A DNA stretch of 53,684 nt, from positions 1 to 53,684 of the forward strand of contig JAUHYU010000027.1 of the NCBI GenBank assembly GCA_030426345.1. Direction: 5' to 3'. Every line of letters begins with the position of its first letter. Positions within the stretch are counted from its first letter, which is position 1. Source of the DNA: Bacteroidia bacterium. Lineage in GTDB: Bacteria > Bacteroidota > Bacteroidia > Cytophagales > Cyclobacteriaceae. The translations under genes were made by a program, and so were the position numbers. Shown piece by piece: positions 36,126-44,535 of this stretch. Below the pieces are notes generated by a model. That model was not told where the DNA came from, did not search any database, and saw only the letters and a program-made list of their open reading frames with translations.

Positions 36126-37751
36126 TTATTGATCCCAGTTTTCATTTATGATTTGTTGAATGAAAGGGTATTTTTCATCCGTTTCGTTGAATTCAGATCT
36201 CAATGCTTTCAGTTTACTCTTCAAATCAGAAGTGATGGTTTCATATCCCGATTTTCCATATAAATTATTCATTTCAAACGGATCATTTTTTAGGTCATAC
36301 AGTTCCCAGCCCGGAGGCGTGAAGTATTCGAATGGCAATTTGACACTGAAAGCAATCTTTTCATCCGGCCAATTGGTTTCCTTTCTCCTTTTCATATAAT
36401 CACATCCATAGAAGAATATGAGTTTGTAATCCTTCGTGCGCACTCCGAAATGTGCAGGGTTGGCATGTGCATGGGCCATGTGCATCCAGTAGCGATAGTA
36501 TGTGGCATCTCGCCAATCCTCAGGTTCATTACCAGTGGTCAAAATATTCATAAAGCTTCTTCCCTGCATATATCCAGGGACTTTCCCTCCTGCCAGGTCG
36601 ATGATAGTCGGGGCGTAGTCCGTATTGTTGATGATGGCATCTGTCCTCATACCGGCTTTGATCATTTTCGGATATCTTACAAGGAATGGCATTCTCATGG
36701 ATTCTTCATACATCCATCTTTTATCTATATAATCATGCTCGCCCAGCATGAATCCCTGATCGCCGGTATAAATAATGATGGTGTTGTCCATCAGCCCTTC
36801 TTTCTCCAGATAATCAAATATTCGTTTTACATTATCATCCACTCCTTTTACACATCTTAAATAGCGCTTTAGATACTCCTGATAAGCCAGGTGTGTATAT
36901 TCCGGATCGGGAATGCTTTGGTCGATTTTCATGTGTTGGCCCATGTTCCGGTTTTCATTGCGATGGGAAACGGATGAACCGATATTGTGAATCATATCCC
37001 CATTTTCACCTCTTGTCGCTACAGATCCGTTGTTGCGGTTGTAGTATAAGCTGGCAGGCTCAGGAATTTCTGTGTCTTCCAGGTAGTCGGCATACCTCGT
37101 GGCAAACTCAAACATGTCATGTGGTGCTTTGAATTGATGCATCAGAAAGAATGGCTTTTTATTGTCCCGACCCTTCAACCATTTCAAAGTTGCATCTGTA
37201 ATTACATCGCTGGAGTGCCCTTCATATTGATGCCCTGAAACGGTTTCTGTTCCTTTGCCTTTCTTTACCTCCACCATCTCATCCGATCCTTTTTCGTAAA
37301 GTATGGGATTAAAATAGCTCCCTTGCCCATGAAATACATTGTAATAATCAAAAGCTTCCGGGGCTTCCTTCAAGTGCCATTTGCCTATAATGGCTGTTTC
37401 GTACCCGAGCTTTTTCATTTCATAGGCCAGGTACTGATTTTCTGCTTTCAATCTACCATTCAGGTCTTGTACCCCATTGACCTGACTATACTGGCCTGTC
37501 ATAATCGTAGCCCTTGACGGCGTACAGATCGAATTGGTACAGAAAGCATTTTCAAACAGGATCCCTTCATGAGCCAGGCGGTCTATAGTTGGGGTCGGGT
37601 TCAGTTTGGCCAGCCTGCTGCCATACACACCAAACGCCTGGCTGGTATGGTCGTCTGACATGATGTACAGGATATTGGGCTTGTCTTGTGCGAATAAATT
37701 TAGAGAAATAAAAGACAAGGCCAACAGAAAATTTCTTTTAATATTCATCAT
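36126..37751 (-). CDS. S1-family sulfatase, Sec-secreted (sulfatase D)
   Basis: A 541-aa sulfatase with signal peptide N-L-F-A-Q, not a lipoprotein, unlike most of its neighbours. The start chosen is the ATG-ATG pair at 37746-37751; a TTG seven codons upstream keeps the frame open but overlaps the next gene. Formylglycine site Cys76 is in N-S-I-C-T-P-S-R-A-T-I-M. G-K-W-H-L-K-E-A-P and T-G-D-Q-G-F-M-L-G-E-H-D follow. It is a paralog of sulfatase A at 21821 and shares its H-T-S-Q-A and Y-Y-R-Y-W-M-H segments. The main difference is an insert with many His and Asn residues near residue 230 and around M-A-H-A-H-A-N-P-A-H-F. Confidence 0.94.
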   Translation of the reverse strand: MMNIKRNFLLALSFISLNLFAQDKPNILYIMSDDHTSQAFGVYGSRLAKLNPTPTIDRLAHEGILFENAFCTNSICTPSRATIMTGQYSQVNGVQDLNGRLKAENQYLAYEMKKLGYETAIIGKWHLKEAPEAFDYYNVFHGQGSYFNPILYEKGSDEMVEVKKGKGTETVSGHQYEGHSSDVITDATLKWLKGRDNKKPFFLMHQFKAPHDMFEFATRYADYLEDTEIPEPASLYYNRNNGSVATRGENGDMIHNIGSSVSHRNENRNMGQHMKIDQSIPDPEYTHLAYQEYLKRYLRCVKGVDDNVKRIFDYLEKEGLMDNTIIIYTGDQGFMLGEHDYIDKRWMYEESMRMPFLVRYPKMIKAGMRTDAIINNTDYAPTIIDLAGGKVPGYMQGRSFMNILTTGNEPEDWRDATYYRYWMHMAHAHANPAHFGVRTKDYKLIFFYGCDYMKRRKETNWPDEKIAFSVKLPFEYFTPPGWELYDLKNDPFEMNNLYGKSGYETITSDLKSKLKALRSEFNETDEKYPFIQQIINENWDQ

Positions 37752-37768
37752 GGTTATCTCTTTTATTT

Positions 37769-39262
37769 TCAATGAATGGATACTTGCAGTGTGTCCCCAA
37801 CTTCCCCCTGCAAATCCAAAAGCTTTTGAAACATGTCTTTTTTTACAGACTCATATTTTTCACTGTCTATCAGGTTGACCATTTCCTGTGGGTCATTTTC
37901 TATGTCAAATAATTGTTGATGTCCGTTGTGAGGATACAAAATAAGTTTGTATTTGTCCGTTCTGGCCATTCGTTGAAAATGTCTATAATTTCCAAAAATA
38001 ACATCTTGCACTTTTTCCTCTGTGCCGTCCAAAATTCCTTTCAAGCTGGGAAAGTCAACAGTTTCGGGGATTTTTAACCCTGCCAAATCACATGTGGTCG
38101 GATAAATACTTTGCAGATAAATAAGCGCATCATGGCTCGTTCCGGGTTTTAATCCTGGACCCAAAATAAAAAATGGAAGGCGCACACTGTGGTCATACTG
38201 GTTTTGTTTGCCCATCAATCCATGATGACCTAATGCCAAACCATGATCCGCTGAAAAAATGATGTAGGTATTGTCCGCCTTTCCCGTAGCTTCCAAAGCC
38301 TTCAGAATCCTACCAATCTCATGGTCCATGTGGGTAATGATGGCGTAATACTCACTCCGATGTACCTGCACCTGGTGTTCCGTTCGTGGAAAAGGGGCAA
38401 GGTTTTCATCACGCAATTTATGATCTCCCTGATCAAATGGGTGCTCCGGCATAAAATTTTCCGGCACCTTGATTTTATCTGGCGGATACATATCCACGTA
38501 TTTTTTTGGCGATTGACGGGGATCGTGCGGGGCATTAAAAGCAACGTACATAAAAAAGGGGCTGTCAGAATCTTTGGCTTTATTTTGCAAAAAACTTATT
38601 GCCTTGTCCGCATATAGTTCTGATGTGTGCTGCTGGACAACATAAGTCGGGCCGATACCCTTGTCTCCATTTTCATCGGTTACAATATCTTTTACTTTTG
38701 GTGTCCAATGACCGGTAAAAATTGGATCCCATGCATTCCAGCTATTGTTTTCAGCAGTAGGCCGTCCGTAGCCGGGCGCCCACTTAAATTCCGGGTGCAT
38801 GGTTTCGTACATGCCTTTGCCGATGCTCTTGGCATATTTAAAACTTTTTAAAACCGTGGAGTCCCCATTGTGCCACTTTCCTGTGAAAAAGGTTTCATAT
38901 CCCGCTTCGCTAAAAACCTCTCCCCATAATTTGTTATGCTTGATGCCTTCCCTTGCTGCAAACATGTACTGACCAGAATTGAGCATGGCACGACTCGCTA
39001 CACATACTGCCCCTCCCCAAGATCCTTGGTTAAAACTATGCGTAAAAACCACGCCTTGGGATGCCAACTTATCCAAATTGGGTGTTTTGATCTCAAGATT
39101 GTTTAGGGCATGGATGGATTCATAAGTCTGATCATCGGCAAACAAGAACAAAAAATTTGGCCGTGAATCAACTTCCTTTTCTTTTTTCAGCTCGGGAGAG
39201 CAACTGCCAATAATTAATAAGAGTGCCAAAAAAACAAGGCCATTATACTTTTGTGTTTGCAT
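37769..39262 (-). CDS. S1-family sulfatase, lipoprotein (sulfatase E)
   Basis: A 497-aa lipoprotein with lipobox I-I-G-S-C (Cys21). The start chosen is ATG 39260-39262; the frame stays open 31 codons further upstream, but that extension would run into the GH29 gene and has no signal features. The maturation motif is G-A-V-C87-V-A-S-R, the C-x-A-S-R version of the formylglycine signature; the six others here have Pro. Metal motif A-D-D-Q, then G-K-W-H-N-G-D-S and S-A-D-H-G-L-A-L-G-H-H-G. Overall it is closest to choline- and heparan-type sulfatases. The next gene, sulfatase D, begins 17 bases on. Confidence 0.93.
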   Translation of the reverse strand: MQTQKYNGLVFLALLLIIGSCSPELKKEKEVDSRPNFLFLFADDQTYESIHALNNLEIKTPNLDKLASQGVVFTHSFNQGSWGGAVCVASRAMLNSGQYMFAAREGIKHNKLWGEVFSEAGYETFFTGKWHNGDSTVLKSFKYAKSIGKGMYETMHPEFKWAPGYGRPTAENNSWNAWDPIFTGHWTPKVKDIVTDENGDKGIGPTYVVQQHTSELYADKAISFLQNKAKDSDSPFFMYVAFNAPHDPRQSPKKYVDMYPPDKIKVPENFMPEHPFDQGDHKLRDENLAPFPRTEHQVQVHRSEYYAIITHMDHEIGRILKALEATGKADNTYIIFSADHGLALGHHGLMGKQNQYDHSVRLPFFILGPGLKPGTSHDALIYLQSIYPTTCDLAGLKIPETVDFPSLKGILDGTEEKVQDVIFGNYRHFQRMARTDKYKLILYPHNGHQQLFDIENDPQEMVNLIDSEKYESVKKDMFQKLLDLQGEVGDTLQVSIH

Positions 39263-39302
39263 GTCAGTATTGGTTTTAAAGTATCTTTTCAAAATTGCAT
39301 CT

Positions 39303-40826
39303 CTATTTCTGAGGAATGATCTTAAACCCATAGGCATGATCATAAGGTTTTTCATCAGGCATGGTCACATATAGGCCCATTCCATCCTGTTCCCATTCTA
39401 TCTTCCCAACCCCAAACATGGTCACATTGGCGATAGGTTTGATTGCAGCATTGTAGGGCGTAATCAATTTAAACCTAATCTTTTTTCCATCGCCCGGCCA
39501 ATCCATCACGAAAGCATAGAGCGTATCCCCTTTGGTTGTATATCTGAAATCCTTGGCTGTATATTGGGATACCCTCGACATCTCCGCCACACTGTTTATC
39601 TTTCCCTCTCCAAACTCGATCCATGGCCTCGTGCCATAAATTCCCTCTCCATTGATATCCATCCATTCGCCAATCTCCCTTAGTATTCTTGTCGTTTCGG
39701 CATCAAGAGTGCCATCTGCCCTGATGGGTACATTCAACAAAAGGTTGCCATTTTTGCTGACAATATCAATTAATTTATCAATTACAGCATTGGTCGTTTT
39801 GTATTTCGCCCCCCTTTTATACCCCCAGGGACCTATGGTATCGTCTGTCTGCCATGGTTCCGATCTTATTTCCGGGGCTTTTCCCCGTTCATAATCCAGT
39901 GTGGTAAGGCCGGGAACATAATATCCGGTAAACGGCCTTGGCTTGGTACACATCACCGCCTCCTGTTTTCCGCCGTTCATTTCCATGGAATGGTTGTACA
40001 AATGAGCGATTACATCCATTCCGGTCTTGCCCATATCCCCCCTAAATGGAATTGCCCCGTCAAAATAAAAATGATCGGGGTGGTAATTGTCAATTAAGTC
40101 CTTCATCCTGTTGCTCCATTCTTCCTTCCAATCTTCGGGTGGAAATTCCGGGCCGGCGGAGGATAGGTCATCATGCTTTTTAAAATAGAAATCATCATAT
40201 TCGGGATTATCCCCGTCATAAGGCACCCCCGCCAGCGAGCCTTCTGTGTCAGACTGGTTGGCAACATTCATCCAACTGTATGATCTTGCAGCATGGGTTG
40301 TCACCCCAAACCTCAATCCCTGTTTGAGTGTAGCTTCCCGCCACATGCCTATCAAATCCTTTTTTGGGCCCATGTTCACCGTATTCCACCTGTGGTACTT
40401 CGAATTCCAAAGATCAAAATTGTCGTGGTGCACAGCGCAAGGTGTGAAGTATTTTGCCCCGGCCTTTTTAAATAAAGCCACCGTGGCATCAGGGTCAAAT
40501 TTTTCTGCCTTCCATATTGGAATGAAATCCTTGTAGCCAAATTTTGATGGATGTCCGTAGGTTTTTACGTGGTGTTTGTAGGCCCCGGAGCCTTGCTGGT
40601 ACATCCACCTTGGGTACCATTCGCCCATTTCAGGTACGGAATAAACACCCCAGTGAATGTAAATTCCAAATTTGGCATCGTTGAACCATTCCGGGGACTT
40701 GTAGTTGCTGAGCGACTCTACGGTACCCTCAAAATGCATCGTTTTTCCATGAACTTGCTTTTGGGCTTGCTGACATGAAAATACCAACAAGAGAATTGCT
40801 AAGCCATTAAAATATAGCAATCTCAT
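39303..40826 (-). CDS. GH29 family alpha-L-fucosidase, lipoprotein
   Basis: Retaining exo-alpha-L-fucosidase of 507 aa. Lipobox V-F-S-C (Cys18). The barrel begins with W-F-N-D-A-K-F-G-I-Y-I-H-W-G and carries Y-F-T-P-C-A-V-H-H-D-N-F (His133-His134). The nucleophile is probably Asp256 in H-F-Y-F-D-G-A. S-K-N-G-N-L-L-L-N-V-P near residue 355 is typical of GH29. The C-terminal part is a beta-sandwich. The acid/base residue is not fixed within GH29 and I do not name it. Its start overlaps the stop of sulfatase F by four bases (ATGA), so these two are translationally coupled. It would cut alpha-1,3/1,4-fucose from oligosaccharides, complementing the GH95 enzyme. Confidence 0.96.
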   Translation of the reverse strand: MRLLYFNGLAILLLVFSCQQAQKQVHGKTMHFEGTVESLSNYKSPEWFNDAKFGIYIHWGVYSVPEMGEWYPRWMYQQGSGAYKHHVKTYGHPSKFGYKDFIPIWKAEKFDPDATVALFKKAGAKYFTPCAVHHDNFDLWNSKYHRWNTVNMGPKKDLIGMWREATLKQGLRFGVTTHAARSYSWMNVANQSDTEGSLAGVPYDGDNPEYDDFYFKKHDDLSSAGPEFPPEDWKEEWSNRMKDLIDNYHPDHFYFDGAIPFRGDMGKTGMDVIAHLYNHSMEMNGGKQEAVMCTKPRPFTGYYVPGLTTLDYERGKAPEIRSEPWQTDDTIGPWGYKRGAKYKTTNAVIDKLIDIVSKNGNLLLNVPIRADGTLDAETTRILREIGEWMDINGEGIYGTRPWIEFGEGKINSVAEMSRVSQYTAKDFRYTTKGDTLYAFVMDWPGDGKKIRFKLITPYNAAIKPIANVTMFGVGKIEWEQDGMGLYVTMPDEKPYDHAYGFKIIPQK

Positions 40827-42340
40827 TCCCTCCCTGTTTTTTCCAAATATTCTTCTCTCGTCACTGGCAGGCTTTTCGCTGCTCCTTTTTTTCCTCCCAA
40901 AGCCACTTTGTTAAGAGCCGCGGCAGGATGGTCATAGTACGAGGTATCCAATTGATGATAAATCGGGCTGTTGTCTGTTTTGGGAAATTGATCCAATATA
41001 TCTTGAAATTTCTTTATGGATGCCTGAATTTTAGGATTGTCCGAATCAATTAGGTTGATTTGTTCATCCGGGTCATTTTTAAAATCTATGATTTCATAAA
41101 TATGGGCTGTGGTATCAACGTAGGCCTTGTACTCCTTATCCCGAATCACCCTATCACGAAATTCTTGCACACTGGTGATCCGGTCATTAACCAACATGGC
41201 AAAACGCCCGCCCAATCCCATGATCCAATTTCTGTCTGTATCTGTCTTTTTCCCCAAAATAAGAGGGGCAAAAGAATGGCCATCGTAAGTGAAATTTTTA
41301 TCCAACGGAGCTCCTGCCAAGTCGCAAAAAGTAGGCAACAAGTCTGTAAAATCAACTAGGGCATCCGTTACCACACCTTCCGGTACTGTTCCCGGACAGT
41401 TGACAATAAAAGGTGCATTTAATCCATTCTCCGTGAGGTGCATCTTTCCACCACGAACATATCTATCATTTCTACGTCCTATTTGGCCAACTCCCGTTCC
41501 ATTGTCAGTAGTCCAAACAATGATCGTGTTGTCTCTAATCTTGAGATCATCGAGGGCATCCAATAATTTTTTCAATATAATATCCGTGTATCTCGTCATG
41601 GCTTCATGTTGATCCTTTTTAGGTGTATCTGGCTCTGCCGGAGTGGTGGTAAGCGGACCATGCGGCAGGCACATGGGATAATAGATCATCATGGGTTTTT
41701 CATGGTTTTTTTTCATAAAATCAATGATGAAGTCAGAAAAGATGTCTTCACCAAATTCTCCAATATAAGTCTTGCTACCTTCTTTGGTGTGGATATACGG
41801 ATCCCAATAGCGCAATTGGCTGGCTTTGGTACTGGACCCGCCATTTTCACCGCCTGTCCACATGCAGTATTCATCAAAACCAGCATTGACCATAGCGTCT
41901 GGTTCCAATCGGAAATCGTTGATCTGCCACTTGCCGGCAGCGCAGGTGGCATAGCCGGCATCCCTGATCATCCGGGCAAATGATGGGTTCATGATAGGGT
42001 CAAACCTGCCGCCATGTCCCAATCTTGGAACATCATAATGATTTACCCACCCATTGCGCCATGGATATTGACCTGTTAAAAGCGTGATCCTGCTTGGAGT
42101 ACATTGAGGCATTGAATATGCATTTTCGAACATCATCCCTGTGCGGGCCAGTTCGTCAATGTTGGGTGTTTTTACATCCTGGGCCCCGTAAGCGCTGATC
42201 CATTCCTTGCCAAGGTCATCGAGCATGATGAACAGGATGTTTGGCTTCTTTTTTTCAGACGTCTCTTCGTTCTTTTTCCCTGAACAGGAAACACAGCATG
42301 TGGCAATGAAAACAATGGTCAAATAGCGTAAAAAATCCAT
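40823..42340 (-). CDS. S1-family sulfatase, lipoprotein (sulfatase F)
   Basis: A 505-aa lipoprotein (C-V-S-C, Cys19). Metal ligands D41-D42 and formylglycine site Cys80 in Q-C-T-P-S-R-I-T-L-L. The usual G-K-W-H reads G-K-W-Q-I-N here, so the histidine after Trp is replaced by Gln. The late motif is T-T-D-N-G-T-G-V-G with R-R-N-D-R-Y-V-R-G-G-K. The C-terminal end is rich in Lys and Gly. Stop and start overlap with the GH29 gene (ATGA). It is clearly a different subfamily from A/D and E. Which sulfate position it removes cannot be told. Confidence 0.94.
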   Translation of the reverse strand: MDFLRYLTIVFIATCCVSCSGKKNEETSEKKKPNILFIMLDDLGKEWISAYGAQDVKTPNIDELARTGMMFENAYSMPQCTPSRITLLTGQYPWRNGWVNHYDVPRLGHGGRFDPIMNPSFARMIRDAGYATCAAGKWQINDFRLEPDAMVNAGFDEYCMWTGGENGGSSTKASQLRYWDPYIHTKEGSKTYIGEFGEDIFSDFIIDFMKKNHEKPMMIYYPMCLPHGPLTTTPAEPDTPKKDQHEAMTRYTDIILKKLLDALDDLKIRDNTIIVWTTDNGTGVGQIGRRNDRYVRGGKMHLTENGLNAPFIVNCPGTVPEGVVTDALVDFTDLLPTFCDLAGAPLDKNFTYDGHSFAPLILGKKTDTDRNWIMGLGGRFAMLVNDRITSVQEFRDRVIRDKEYKAYVDTTAHIYEIIDFKNDPDEQINLIDSDNPKIQASIKKFQDILDQFPKTDNSPIYHQLDTSYYDHPAAALNKVALGGKKGAAKSLPVTREEYLEKTGRE

Positions 42341-42388
42341 GGGACTTCCGATTTAAAATTTTTATAGAATGTAATTTACAGGCAGCAT

Positions 42389-43090
42389 TTATTTTGGAAT
42401 ATTTTGAATTGCCTCCTCAATAGACTTCACCACTTCCTTTGCTAAGAATTCACTGCCAGCTTCCTTAAAATGTACGTTGTTTGGCTGCTGCAATTCCGAT
42501 AAACGGGACAAGGTCAAGGCATTGAGATCATCGATCTTAACATGATATTTTTTCATGATTTTCAGTGCTACTTTATTGTATTTTTCCGGTTGGTCTGCCC
42601 TGCGCAATGGCCCACCCGGCTTGTCGGGATAGGAGGTGGTAGTCGCAAAAATCAATACCGCTTTCGTGGCAACGAGCTTTTTTACGATCCCAGTTAAATT
42701 CTTTTTATAAGCTTTTAAATCTGCCTGCTGCGGGTTTTCTTGCTTATTGCTGTTTTTTCCTGTCACGGGATCAACATGCTTTATATCATGCAATCCAAAA
42801 TTGAAATGAATGACATCCCATTTTGTATCCCCCAACCATTCATCAATCAACTTGATCCCCTTAGTGGTTCCCTCGCAATTCAGATATCCTCCTCCGGCAT
42901 TCAGGGGCCGTTGTACGTTAACCTTCCCATCCAACATCCCTTTCACATAATTGGTATAACCGATGGAAATGGAGTCACCGATGATCAATACGTTTGGCAA
43001 TGCCCCCTTTGTGTCCGCCAGCATCAAACTGGGAGCCAAGGCCAAGCCTGATCCGACTACTGTTTTCTTTATAAAATTTCTTCTTCGCAT
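42389..43090 (-). CDS. SGNH/GDSL-type hydrolase with Tat-like signal
   Basis: A 233-aa exported esterase. The N-terminus M-R-R-R-N-F-I-K-K followed by a short hydrophobic run and M-L-A-D looks like a twin-arginine signal. The nucleophile is Ser40 in I-I-G-D-S-I-S-I-G; Gly and Asn of blocks II and III are seen in L-N-A-G-G-G-Y and F-N-F-G-L-H-D. Block V reads N-N-V-H-F-K-E. The position three residues before His has Asn, not the usual Asp, so the dyad may be Ser-His only or use another acid. It is probably a carbohydrate O-acyl esterase, which fits the SASA gene in the same locus. Nine bases separate it from sulfatase G. Confidence 0.85.
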   Translation of the reverse strand: MRRRNFIKKTVVGSGLALAPSLMLADTKGALPNVLIIGDSISIGYTNYVKGMLDGKVNVQRPLNAGGGYLNCEGTTKGIKLIDEWLGDTKWDVIHFNFGLHDIKHVDPVTGKNSNKQENPQQADLKAYKKNLTGIVKKLVATKAVLIFATTTSYPDKPGGPLRRADQPEKYNKVALKIMKKYHVKIDDLNALTLSRLSELQQPNNVHFKEAGSEFLAKEVVKSIEEAIQNIPK

Positions 43091-43099
43091 AGTTCTTAT

Positions 43100-44515
43100 T
43101 TAATTATCAGGAGGTTTGTTTTCTTGTAAAAATGACACGAGTAAATCCTTCATTGATGCTGCCAATCCCTTCTTGGTGGAAGATAAATCTTCGTTTTCTG
43201 AAATATCTTTCTTGACATTGTATAGTTTTATTTCATTGGTATTGAGGTCAAGGATCAACTTGAAATCACCTCTTCTCATAGCAGCGGAAGGGGTATGTCC
43301 GGAAACATGCTTGAGAGGATAATACCAGTACATCTCCCGTGTATCAAAGCGCTTCTTTTCTTTATTGTCAAAAATATCCATGCCATCAGTATCCCGACTG
43401 GGCAATGGTGGCAATCCTGCGAGGGAAAGGAGTGTTGGATAAAAATCATACCCACAAATTGTTAAGTCTGATTGAGTCCCGGCATGGATTTTACTAGGGT
43501 ATTTTACAATTGCAGGCACCCTGATCCCTCCTTCATACATCCATCCTTTTCCAAATCGCAAGGGAAGGTTGGATGTAGGCGTTTGGGGATTGCCTCCCTT
43601 GGTGGTGGAAAACCCGCCATTGTCAGAAGTAAAAACAATAATGGTGTTATTTTCCATTCCAAGCTGATTCAAGGTCTCCATGATACGACCCATACTTTCA
43701 TCCATGCTCTGGATGTTGGCTGCATACACGGGGTTTGATTGCCTTATCCTAGAATATGCCCTATCGTCCACTTTCTCCAGGACATCGTGGGTGGTCAATT
43801 CATTTCCTTTTGGTTCATAGTGTTTGATGTATTCCTCTTTTCCCTGCAACGGCGTATGTACGGCATATTGCGAAAAGTACATGAAAAACGGATGCGTTTG
43901 ATTTTCCTTGATAAATTTAATGGCTTCATCTGTTAGTCTGTCCGTGAGAAACTCGCCTTCTTTGCCTCCTTCAAGTCCCAATACATCGCGCTCGGGGATG
44001 ATCCTCCTTTTGCCGCCGATCCAATCCTGCCCTATGTCTTTGTATGGATAAAAATAAGAACCGGGCTGGCCCGCATAGTTGACACCAACAACTTTGTCGA
44101 AGCCCTGGTTTCCGGGATTCCGGCCATCGGTCATGCCGAGATGCCATTTCCCAGTAAAATAGGTCACATATCCGTTTTCCTTAAATGCCTCTGCCATTGT
44201 AAGCTCATCTGGGGATAGGTTGCCTGTCACGCCGACATTACCTGTCCGGATGGGCATTTTTCCTGCGATTATTCCCGCCCTGCTGGGTCCACAAACAGGA
44301 TGTGGTGCATAGGCTGCAGTAAATAGTATCCCTTCTTCAGCAAGTTTATCAATGGCAGGTGTTTCATAATATTCGCTGCCATAGCATCCCAAATCTTTCC
44401 AGCCTAAATCATCCACAAGAAAAAAAATGACATTGGGTTTCTCTGCCTGGGCATAACCCGCCCCTGAAAAAAATAACAGCATAAAAAACACCCTAAATTC
44501 CATGAATTTATACAT
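43100..44515 (-). CDS. S1-family arylsulfatase A-type sulfatase, Sec-secreted (sulfatase G)
   Basis: A 471-aa sulfatase with a cleavable signal (G-Y-A-Q near residue 23); a second ATG at codon 5 may be the true start. Metal ligands D35-D36, formylglycine site Cys75 in V-C-G-P-S-R. Then G-K-W-H-L-G-M-T-D-G and T-S-D-N-G-G-F-S. R-F-G-K-G-W-M-Y-E-G-G-I-R-V-P is typical of the arylsulfatase A branch. It is the first sulfatase transcribed in the PUL and lies 20 bases downstream of the 798-aa GH-like gene. Of the seven it is most like B, but with low overall identity to judge by eye. Confidence 0.95.
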   Translation of the reverse strand: MYKFMEFRVFFMLLFFSGAGYAQAEKPNVIFFLVDDLGWKDLGCYGSEYYETPAIDKLAEEGILFTAAYAPHPVCGPSRAGIIAGKMPIRTGNVGVTGNLSPDELTMAEAFKENGYVTYFTGKWHLGMTDGRNPGNQGFDKVVGVNYAGQPGSYFYPYKDIGQDWIGGKRRIIPERDVLGLEGGKEGEFLTDRLTDEAIKFIKENQTHPFFMYFSQYAVHTPLQGKEEYIKHYEPKGNELTTHDVLEKVDDRAYSRIRQSNPVYAANIQSMDESMGRIMETLNQLGMENNTIIVFTSDNGGFSTTKGGNPQTPTSNLPLRFGKGWMYEGGIRVPAIVKYPSKIHAGTQSDLTICGYDFYPTLLSLAGLPPLPSRDTDGMDIFDNKEKKRFDTREMYWYYPLKHVSGHTPSAAMRRGDFKLILDLNTNEIKLYNVKKDISENEDLSSTKKGLAASMKDLLVSFLQENKPPDN

Positions 44516-44535
44516 CTTACAACAATGGCATATAG

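Noticed and set aside
39263-39355. N-terminal extension of sulfatase E
   Set aside because: It overlaps the end of the GH29 gene and places the lipobox too far from the start; ATG 39260-39262 gives a normal lipoprotein signal.
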